Positions 6,768 to 11,013 of a DNA stretch of 11,013 bases are shown piece after piece. Below the pieces are notes generated by a model. That model did no database searches. It was not told the DNA's origin and saw only the letters and a program-made list of their open reading frames with translations. Position 1 is the first letter of the stretch, and every line of letters begins with the position of its first letter. The stretch is from JAWCQZ01 sp964486625 (GTDB lineage Archaea; Halobacteriota; Syntropharchaeia; JACQPP01): the NCBI GenBank assembly GCA_964486625.1, contig CAZANW010000063.1:1-11013 (forward strand), in the 5' to 3' direction. Both the position numbers and the translations under genes were made by a program.

Positions 6768-6889
6768 CAGCGGGCCCCCAAGACGGCGGCGAGCCGCAGG
6801 ATGCCGTCCTTGAATAGGGTCTCCCGCTCCTCAACAATGAGGGCTCCAGAGACGCTCGCCCGGAGTTCGGACTTCTCATCCATGCTCAT
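6764..6889 (-). CDS. Uncharacterised 41-residue small protein
   Basis: A 41-residue open frame filling the only gap in an otherwise overlapping gene string. Its ATG overlaps the upstream stop as ATGA (6889-6886) and its TGA overlaps the downstream GTG as GTGA (6767-6764), the junction style of the true genes here. About 83 percent of its codons end in G or C, as in its neighbours. It begins MSMDEKSELRASVSGALIVE and ends LAAVLGARW, with a charged first half and an amphipathic stretch (residues 24-40). It has no cysteine, signal peptide or clear membrane helix. There is no strong Shine-Dalgarno, so translation would depend on coupling. I do not recognise a family. Alternatives are a non-coding spacer, or a start at the second Met (6883). 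Confidence 0.6.
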   Translation of the reverse strand: MSMDEKSELRASVSGALIVEERETLFKDGILRLAAVLGARW

Positions 6890-7686
6890 AGTCCCGGGTT
6901 CCGGTAGCGCTGGGCCGCGAAATCGGCCGGAACCTGTTCCACCTCCCGTCCGCGTGCGGGGGCCGGCCCCGCGGGCCCGTCCGTCTCCGCCGGGAGAGGC
7001 GGGGGCGCCTCGGCCCTCCGCCGGAGGAAGTCGGAGTTGGAGAGGTTCGGGTTCGTGAACCGGAGTCCGTCGCCCTCGAAGCCGCTCTCGTAGTCCACGT
7101 GGAGCCCCCGGATGAGCCTCTCGATTGAGGAGTCCACGAAGAACTTGAGCCCGCGCTCCTTGAGCACCACATCGCCCCTCTTCGGCTTCCGCTCCAGGTC
7201 CAGGTAGTAGATGTAGCCCGCGGGCCCCTCGTTGTGGATTCCGATGCGGATTCCGTAGCGCGCGCGGCGGCGCCTCTCCAGGAGGGCGCGCAGGTGGGCC
7301 GCGGCCCCGTCGGTGAGGTTGACGGTGCCGGGGTTTCCGATGATGGAGCAGAACTCCGAGGCCTTCGCGGCGTGGCCGTCGGCCGGGGCGGGCGCGGGGG
7401 TCTTGCCTTGCGCAACCTGATTGATTTCCAATACCATCGCCCTGATTTCGACGTCGCCGAGGCCGTGGCCCCGGGCCCCCATCTCCAGCGTGTCGAGGAC
7501 GTTGGCGTGGCAGCCGGAGCAGTGGAGGCCGTAGCGGGAGACCACCGCGGCGGCCGCGGGGTGGGCCGCGATGATGTCGCCCAGGCGCATCTTCTCCGTC
7601 ACGGGCCGGCCGGGAACCACCGGGTCGGCGGGGACCGCGGAGGCCATCTCCATCAGCTCCTCCCGGGAGAGCAACTGAGCGGCCAT
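6886..7686 (-). CDS. DUF1858 domain fused to a cysteine-less IscA/HesB-like domain
   Basis: A 266-residue fusion. Residues about 28-92 match DUF1858: VTEKMRLGDIIAAHPAAAAV, then YGLHCSGCHANVLDTLEMGA with Cys56 and Cys59, a putative redox or metal-binding CxxC. Residues about 121-214 have the A-type carrier (IscA/HesB) fold signature: VNLTDGAAAHLRALLER, YGIRIGI, YIYYLDLE, GDVVLKERGLKFFVD, and SGFEGDGLRFTNPN. The three cysteines that hold the Fe-S cluster in IscA are absent: the GGCSG position reads NEGPAG (Pro155), and the CGCG tail after FTNPN reads LSNSDF. The only other cysteine is Cys113 in the linker. A Pro-rich tail (about 226-250) ends the protein. It cannot bind a cluster in the usual way and may be a scaffold or structural partner. 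The start shares one base with the ferredoxin stop (TGATG) and has a purine-rich GGGGAGAAGG upstream. Confidence 0.82.
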   Translation of the reverse strand: MAAQLLSREELMEMASAVPADPVVPGRPVTEKMRLGDIIAAHPAAAAVVSRYGLHCSGCHANVLDTLEMGARGHGLGDVEIRAMVLEINQVAQGKTPAPAPADGHAAKASEFCSIIGNPGTVNLTDGAAAHLRALLERRRRARYGIRIGIHNEGPAGYIYYLDLERKPKRGDVVLKERGLKFFVDSSIERLIRGLHVDYESGFEGDGLRFTNPNLSNSDFLRRRAEAPPPLPAETDGPAGPAPARGREVEQVPADFAAQRYRNPGL

Positions 7687-7943
7687 CAGAAGACCTTCTC
7701 CCCGGTGTCGAGGTTGGTGATGCGGATGACTTCGGCCGGGCAGCCCTCGGCGGCCTGCTTGTGGAGGGGCAGGTCGGCCTCCTCAATCGTGAGTTCGAAG
7801 AGGCCCTCCCGGCCGTTCGGGGCGCCGCCGAGGAGGTCGGCCTTGCCGTCCTTGTCCATCCGGTAGCCCTTCTCGTGGATGATGGCGCAGGTCTCCGCAC
7901 CGATGCACCCCTTGCGGTCGAACTCGACCTTATAGCGGGCCAC
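7686..7943 (-). CDS. Three-Cys ([3Fe-4S]-type) single-cluster ferredoxin
   Basis: An 85-residue small ferredoxin with three cysteines, Cys13 and Cys19 in GCIGAETC and Cys68 in GCPAEVI. This is the CxxXxxC...CP pattern, with Ala16 in place of the second ligand. The fold outline (strand ARYKVEFD, cluster loop, acidic middle, CPAEVIRI strand) and length are typical of single-cluster ferredoxins. A [3Fe-4S] cluster is inferred. The GTG at 7943 is preferred because GGAGGAG sits just before it; an in-frame TTG at 7955 would lengthen it by four residues but lacks a ribosome binding site. It is related to the other three-Cys ferredoxin in this cluster (KKGCVGSGHC versus RKGCIGAETC). It follows Tes after a spacer and shares one base with the next gene, so Tes is a plausible electron acceptor. 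Confidence 0.85.
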   Translation of the reverse strand: MARYKVEFDRKGCIGAETCAIIHEKGYRMDKDGKADLLGGAPNGREGLFELTIEEADLPLHKQAAEGCPAEVIRITNLDTGEKVF

Positions 7944-7946
7944 GGA

Positions 7947-7953
7947 CTCCTCC
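7947..7953 (-). promoter_or_regulatory. Ribosome binding site deciding the GTG start of the first ferredoxin
   Basis: GGAGGAG on the minus strand lies 3 nt before the GTG at 7943 (5 nt if only GGAGG is counted). It overlaps the alternative TTG start at 7955, which has no such motif upstream. This favours the shorter protein. Confidence 0.6.
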
Positions 7954-8040
7954 AAAATCGTTGTTTACAGACCTCGCGCTCGACGGGAAACGAACCCGCG
8001 CAACCGCAACAATGAGGAAGGGTCGGGTCATGGCGCCTCC

Positions 8041-9960
8041 TCAGTGCCCGCCGCAGGCCGAGCCGCAGCCGCCCTTGCTCACGAGCATGCCGTTCTCGGT
8101 CATGGGAGCCGCGCCGCCGGTGGCGCTCAGGATGGGGAGGGAGCCCGTGACGACGTCGGGCCGGAAGGCCTCCGGGCCCCAGTCGGGCTCGGGGGTGATT
8201 TTCTCCTTGCTCCGCCGGAACTGGTTGTAGTAGGCCACGATGGCCTTCATCTCCTCGGGGGGGAGTTGCCGGTGGTATTTGTCGTCGCCCAGGTTCTTGC
8301 CGGTCTTGCGCTCCCACTCGGAGGCCGGGATGGAGTATTTGCGCTGAATCTTGTCCCGGTACATCTCGGGGATGACGTTGAAGGTGCAGAAGGGCAGGAC
8401 CCGGCCGTCGGGGGTGGCGTAGTGGATGTCGCACTTGTGGATGCGGTCGATGTCCCAGTTGTAGGGGTCCTGGAAGTGCATCATGCCGATGAAGAGGGAG
8501 TTGTAGTGGAAGTCGGCGAGGCCGTGGTAGTTGCCGCCGGTCATCGCGCCGGCCAGCATGCGGCCGAACTTGAGGCTCTTGGGCTTCTCCTTCCGGTCGA
8601 GGTAGCGGTTGATGTTCGCGATGAGTTTCGCGATGACCCACGCCTTGCGGGCCTTGCGGTATTTGGCGTCGTGAATCTCCTCGGTCAACTGCCCGAGATA
8701 CTCGAAGAAGCCCTCGACATCGAAGAATCGGGTGATGGGGACCATCTTGTTGTTCCGGTCCCTGTCCCTGAACGCGTAGGTCGCCATCCCGCAGGCGAAA
8801 TGGATGGAGAGCCTGTATTTGGGCTCCTCCTTGATGGCCTCGATGAAGTCGGTGACCTGCTTGGCGCAGGGGACGGGGAAGAAGTCCTCCCGGCCAATCT
8901 CGCCGCCGGTCTGCTCCTCGATGCGCTTGATGGCCCCCGGAATCGTGATGCGCTGCTGCTTCCGGAGGTGGTCGGGGATGCGGCCCACGAGGCTCACGGG
9001 CTGGAAGTTCACCGAGCGCACGACGTCCATGTTGGCCGATCCGAACCGAATCATGTCCCCGAGTTCGTGGTCGTTGACCCCGCCGATGATGGTCGGGACG
9101 AGGACGACCCCGAGGCCGGCCTTGCGGCAGTTGTCCAGGGCGCGGGGAACCTCCCAGAAGTTCTTGGGGTTGGTCTGGGGGGTCACGCCGTCGAAGGACA
9201 TGTAGAGGTTGTTGGCCCCCGCTTCCCGCAATTTCGAGGCGTAGCCGGGCTCCCGGGCGATGCGGATGCCGTTTGTGTTCGGCTGGACGTGGTCGTAGCC
9301 GGCCTCCTTCGCCGCCCGGACGATGTCGAGGAAGTCGTCCCGCAGGGTGGGCTCGCCGCCGGTCAACTGGACGGCGTTGGCCCCCACGGGCTTCACCATC
9401 TTCATCCGCTTCAGCATGAACCGAATCTGGTCGAGGCTCGGCTCGTAGATGGGCTCGTTCTCCTTCGCGTAGAAGAAGCAGTACCAGCAGGTCAGGTCGC
9501 ACCGGTTGGTGAGGACGATGTTCCCGAGGCCGGTGTGGGACTCGTGCTCGGCGCAGAGCCCGCAATCGCTCGGGCAGTCGATGTCGAACTGGGACTTGTC
9601 GATGTGGGGGTTCAGAATCTTGATGCCCGGGTCCTGCCACTTCTCGGCCCGCTTGAACATCTCGTAGTCGCTCCAGTAGACCTCGTGGTAGGGGCCGTGC
9701 CCCTCGCACTGCTTCGCCATCCAGACCTTGCCGTCGCGGACGTAGGTCACGGCGTCAATCTTCATGGTCTCGAACTTCCCCTCGTCCACGCAGCCGGGGC
9801 AGAGGCTCTGGTGGAACTTGAGAATCTGGACGTCGGGCGGAACCAGGGAAACGAGGTTCTGCTTCCGCTCGTCGGTGTAATCCTTGACGTAGGGGGAGGT
9901 CGGGACCTGCAGGAACCGGGCCGGCGGATGCTGAATCGCCTGCGGATAGGCGTTGACCAT
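8041..9960 (-). CDS. tes: Radical SAM tetraether lipid synthase (Tes / GDGT-MAS) homologue
   Basis: A 639-residue radical SAM enzyme. An N-terminal metal module contains Cys54-x-x-Cys57, Cys85 in KQCEGHG, and CPSDCGLC (Cys129, 133, 136). The SAM-cluster motif is Cys154-xxx-Cys158-xx-Cys161 in TNRCDLTCWYC, followed by QLTGGEPTLRDDF. A C-terminal auxiliary-cluster region contains FACGMATYAF and HKCDIHYATPDGR with VLPFC. This architecture matches the MJ0619 class shown to be tetraether synthase, which couples lipid chains tail-to-tail through sp3 C-C bonds to form macrocyclic or tetraether lipids. I recall the Methanocaldococcus enzyme as holding three [4Fe-4S] clusters plus a rubredoxin-like iron, which fits the extra cysteines. 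An additional tail ends GGCGSACGGH (Cys632, 636). The start at 9960 fits the TATA box 27-34 nt upstream. MJ0619-class proteins were once thought to be methylases, so activity is inferred, but GGGP synthase and GGR in the same string support it. Confidence 0.85.
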   Translation of the reverse strand: MVNAYPQAIQHPPARFLQVPTSPYVKDYTDERKQNLVSLVPPDVQILKFHQSLCPGCVDEGKFETMKIDAVTYVRDGKVWMAKQCEGHGPYHEVYWSDYEMFKRAEKWQDPGIKILNPHIDKSQFDIDCPSDCGLCAEHESHTGLGNIVLTNRCDLTCWYCFFYAKENEPIYEPSLDQIRFMLKRMKMVKPVGANAVQLTGGEPTLRDDFLDIVRAAKEAGYDHVQPNTNGIRIAREPGYASKLREAGANNLYMSFDGVTPQTNPKNFWEVPRALDNCRKAGLGVVLVPTIIGGVNDHELGDMIRFGSANMDVVRSVNFQPVSLVGRIPDHLRKQQRITIPGAIKRIEEQTGGEIGREDFFPVPCAKQVTDFIEAIKEEPKYRLSIHFACGMATYAFRDRDRNNKMVPITRFFDVEGFFEYLGQLTEEIHDAKYRKARKAWVIAKLIANINRYLDRKEKPKSLKFGRMLAGAMTGGNYHGLADFHYNSLFIGMMHFQDPYNWDIDRIHKCDIHYATPDGRVLPFCTFNVIPEMYRDKIQRKYSIPASEWERKTGKNLGDDKYHRQLPPEEMKAIVAYYNQFRRSKEKITPEPDWGPEAFRPDVVTGSLPILSATGGAAPMTENGMLVSKGGCGSACGGH

Positions 9961-9986
9961 TCCGCTTGACCAGCGGCTGCCGAGTG

Positions 9987-9994
9987 TAGATAAG
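9987..9994 (-). promoter_or_regulatory. TATA-like box of the tetraether lipid operon
   Basis: Minus-strand CTTATCTA is preceded by purine-rich GAGAAGG (BRE-like). Its first base is 34 nt upstream of the Tes ATG, predicting a start about 4-5 nt before the ATG and hence no room for a Shine-Dalgarno; indeed none is visible. Confidence 0.55.
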
Positions 9995-9996
9995 CC

Positions 9997-10020
9997 TTCT
10001 CGATTGGCGGGTGTCGAGAA
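9997..10020. promoter_or_regulatory. Candidate operator: 7-bp-arm dyad next to the Tes promoter
   Basis: TTCTCGA (9997-10003) and TCGAGAA (10014-10020) form a perfect inverted repeat with a 10-nt spacer. It begins 2 nt from the TATA-like box of the tetraether operon, covering the BRE. A second overlapping dyad, GTCGA-gaaat-TCGAC, lies at 10013-10027. A site here would be expected to control access of TFB/TBP to the Tes promoter. The regulator is not in the window as far as can be seen. Confidence 0.5.
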
Positions 10021-10038
10021 ATTCGACGGATACCGATT
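10019..10038 (+). repeat. Direct repeat copy 1 in the Tes/phosphodiesterase intergenic region
   Basis: AAATTCGACGGATACCGATT matches the copy at 10143-10162 at 17 of 20 positions, 124 nt apart. One copy is near the Tes promoter and the other is about 30 nt upstream of the TATA box of the divergent gene, so a shared DNA-binding protein is possible. Confidence 0.45.
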
Positions 10039-10052
10039 TGTTCAAGAGGAGC

Positions 10053-10124
10053 CCATCGGGAGGATTTCGATGGCAGAGGGTCCCGTCGCCGAATCCGCGG
10101 CTGTCGAAGATTGGGGGAAATCTT
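10053..10124. other. Two short hairpins in the divergent intergenic region
   Basis: CCATCG (10053-10058) pairs with CGATGG (10068-10073) across 9 nt. AAGATT (10107-10112) pairs with AATCTT (10119-10124) across 6 nt. Both lie between the two divergent promoters, in about 260 nt without a gene (9961-10223). The plus-strand frame is open here from 10011, but the implied 71-residue extension of the phosphodiesterase has no similarity to that family and would precede its promoter. Confidence 0.3.
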
Positions 10125-10142
10125 GACGAGATTCTCCGGAAA

Positions 10143-10162
10143 AATTCGACAGATGCCTATTA
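10143..10162 (+). repeat. Direct repeat copy 2 in the Tes/phosphodiesterase intergenic region
   Basis: AAATTCGACAGATGCCTATT is the partner of the copy at 10019-10038 (17 of 20 identical). It ends 31 nt before the TATA box of the phosphodiesterase gene. Confidence 0.45.
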
Positions 10163-10193
10163 CCTCCCGGAAGGCCGGTGTTTTCGCGCCTGC

Positions 10194-10201
10194 TTATACC
10201 C
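10194..10201 (+). promoter_or_regulatory. TATA box of the glycerophosphodiester phosphodiesterase gene
   Basis: CTTATACC has its first base exactly 30 nt upstream of the ATG at 10224, predicting a leaderless mRNA. It supports the 10224 start and rules out the longer frame from 10011. Confidence 0.55.
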
Positions 10202-10223
10202 GCGGGAGGGTTCCACACCCCCG

Positions 10224-10934
10224 ATGATGCGCCCGCTCATCATCGCCCACCGGGGCGCCTCCTCGGAGGCCCCCGAGAACACCCTCGTTTCCTTCCGGCG
10301 CGCGCGGGAGCAGGGGGCCGACGCGGTGGAGATGGATGTCCACCTGAGCAGGGACGGCGTCCCGGTGGTCATCCACGACCACCTCCTCCTCCGGACCACG
10401 GGGACCGAGGGGCGGGTGGACCAGATGACCCTGAAGGAGTTGAAGCAACTCGACGCCGGGAGATTCTTCAACCCGAAGTTCGCGGGGGAGCGCATTCCGA
10501 CCCTGGAGGAAGTGGCGCTGGAGTGCCCCGTCCGGCTCATCGTCGAGGTGAAGGACTCCCCCGGGTCGGTCCCGGCGGTCCTCCGGACCCTGAAAGAAGC
10601 GGGAGCCCTGGGACGGGCCACGCTCACCTCCTTCGACCCCTTCGTCCTCCGGAAGGCGGGCCGGATGGAGACCGGGCTCCTCGTCGCGGACCAGTCGCCC
10701 AACCTCCTGAAGCGCCCCCTCGGGTGGTGGCTCTCGAAGGCGCGGGCCATCGCGCCCTTCTACACCCTCGCCGACGGGATGCTCGACGCCGCGAAGAGAA
10801 GGGGGCTGCCGGTCTATCCCTGGACGGTGGACAGCATCGGCATCGCGCGCAAACTGATGGAGCGGGGGGCGGCGGGGGTCATCACGAACCGGCCGGGGAG
10901 GATGGTCAAGTTGCGGGAGGAGATGGGGCTTTGA
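10224..10934 (+). CDS. Glycerophosphodiester phosphodiesterase family protein
   Basis: A 236-residue TIM-barrel enzyme that hydrolyses glycerophosphodiesters to an alcohol and glycerol phosphate, with a divalent metal. The catalytic signatures are intact: AHRGASSEAPENT with His9 and Arg10, GADAVEMDVHLSRDG with Glu36 and Asp38, and VVIHDHLLLRTT with His51. LIVEVKDSPG, LTSFDP, PVYPWTVDS and GVITNRPG complete the family pattern. There is no signal peptide, so it should act in the cytosol. The start at 10224 is chosen because the protein then begins MMRPLIIAHRGA as homologues do and a TATA box lies 30 nt upstream; the ATG at 10227 is equivalent. It is divergent from Tes and shares the intergenic region with it, which suggests a role in turnover or remodelling of membrane lipid head groups. 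In an archaeon the substrate may be a glycerol-1-phosphate-based diester. Confidence 0.9.
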   Translation: MMRPLIIAHRGASSEAPENTLVSFRRAREQGADAVEMDVHLSRDGVPVVIHDHLLLRTTGTEGRVDQMTLKELKQLDAGRFFNPKFAGERIPTLEEVALECPVRLIVEVKDSPGSVPAVLRTLKEAGALGRATLTSFDPFVLRKAGRMETGLLVADQSPNLLKRPLGWWLSKARAIAPFYTLADGMLDAAKRRGLPVYPWTVDSIGIARKLMERGAAGVITNRPGRMVKLREEMGL

Positions 10935-10975
10935 GAAATAAACCTTACAGGAGCGAGGAGAAGGAGGAGCTCAAG

Positions 10976-11013
10976 ATGAAGCCCAGGAAGTGCCCCAGGT
11001 GCGGCTTCGTGAA
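10976..11013 (+). CDS. Start of a zinc-ribbon protein (partial, runs off the window)
   Basis: The ATG at 10976 has AAGGAGG ending 8-9 nt upstream and encodes MKPRKCPRCGFV, a CPxCG zinc-ribbon opening, before the window ends. The same frame is open back to a TTG at 10931 that overlaps the phosphodiesterase stop (TTGA) and has GGAGGAG 8 nt before it. That start would add 15 charged residues (LRNKPYRSEEKEELK). Too little is visible to name the family. Confidence 0.45.
   Translation, partial: MKPRKCPRCGFV

Noticed and set aside
7981..8002. A tRNA T-arm look-alike (minus strand CGGG-TTCGTTT-CCCG) in the spacer after Tes.
   Set aside because: The loop lacks the conserved purine-A pair, and no matching acceptor, anticodon or D arms can be found around it. 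It is at most a small hairpin.
6764..9709. A 981-codon minus-strand frame across Tes and the ferredoxins.
   Set aside because: It is an Arg/Pro-rich shadow of the real genes, open only because of high GC. Only its last 41 codons, between two real genes, are credible, and these are annotated separately.
10011..10223. N-terminal extension of the phosphodiesterase by 71 residues.
   Set aside because: The extension has no family similarity, starts upstream of the TATA box, and contains the repeats and dyads of the intergenic region. The enzyme begins naturally at MMRPLIIAHRGA.
1..11013. CRISPR arrays, insertion sequences, integrase genes, rRNA or complete tRNA genes, clear poly-T terminators.
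   Set aside because: Scanned by eye on both strands and none found. The only repeats are the SRPBCC duplication and the 20-nt pair at 10019 and 10143.

Overview
The window looks like chromosomal DNA of a high-GC archaeon (G+C visibly around two thirds, not counted). Archaeal assignment rests on three genes that are hallmarks of ether-lipid membranes: a geranylgeranylglyceryl phosphate (GGGP) synthase, a geranylgeranyl reductase (GGR) and a radical-SAM protein of the tetraether lipid synthase (Tes) type. It is supported by archaeal-style TATA boxes placed about 30 nt upstream of start codons, implying leaderless or almost leaderless mRNAs. A Thermoplasmatota or other euryarchaeal source is my guess; the sequence alone does not fix it. 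The ArsR/SRPBCC genes and the haloalkane dehalogenase belong to families better known from bacteria and may be acquired.

Layout. (1) 254-1979, plus strand: a small operon of an ArsR-type regulator and two SRPBCC (AHSA1-like) genes joined by ATGA overlaps; the last gene is a fusion of two SRPBCC domains. A clear TATA box lies at 225-232. (2) 1990-4017, minus strand: an MFS transporter followed without spacing by a haloalkane dehalogenase-like hydrolase, with its own TATA box at 4040-4047. (3) 4077-9960, minus strand: a lipid cluster, read in the order Tes -> three-Cys ferredoxin -> DUF1858/IscA-like fusion -> 41-residue protein -> second three-Cys ferredoxin -> 2[4Fe-4S] ferredoxin -> GGR -> GGGP synthase. 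From 7943 to 4077 the genes overlap by 1-4 nt or are 5 nt apart. An 85-nt spacer separates Tes from the rest. (4) 10224-10934, plus strand: a glycerophosphodiester phosphodiesterase divergent from Tes. The intervening region of about 260 nt carries two facing promoters, dyads and a direct repeat. (5) 10976 to the edge, plus strand: the start of a zinc-ribbon protein.

How they work together (inference). GGGP synthase makes the first ether bond of archaeal lipids, GGR saturates the isoprenoid chains, and Tes joins two dibiphytanyl-forming chains into a tetraether. GGR and Tes both consume low-potential electrons, and Tes needs several Fe-S clusters. Three ferredoxins and an IscA-fold protein in the same overlapping gene string therefore look like a dedicated electron-supply and cluster-handling module. 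The unusual parts are the IscA-like domain without any of its cluster-binding cysteines, the two ferredoxins with Ala or Ser at the second ligand position, and the uncharacterised 41-residue protein. The DGGGP synthase (UbiA family) and CDP-archaeol synthase needed between these steps are not in the window.
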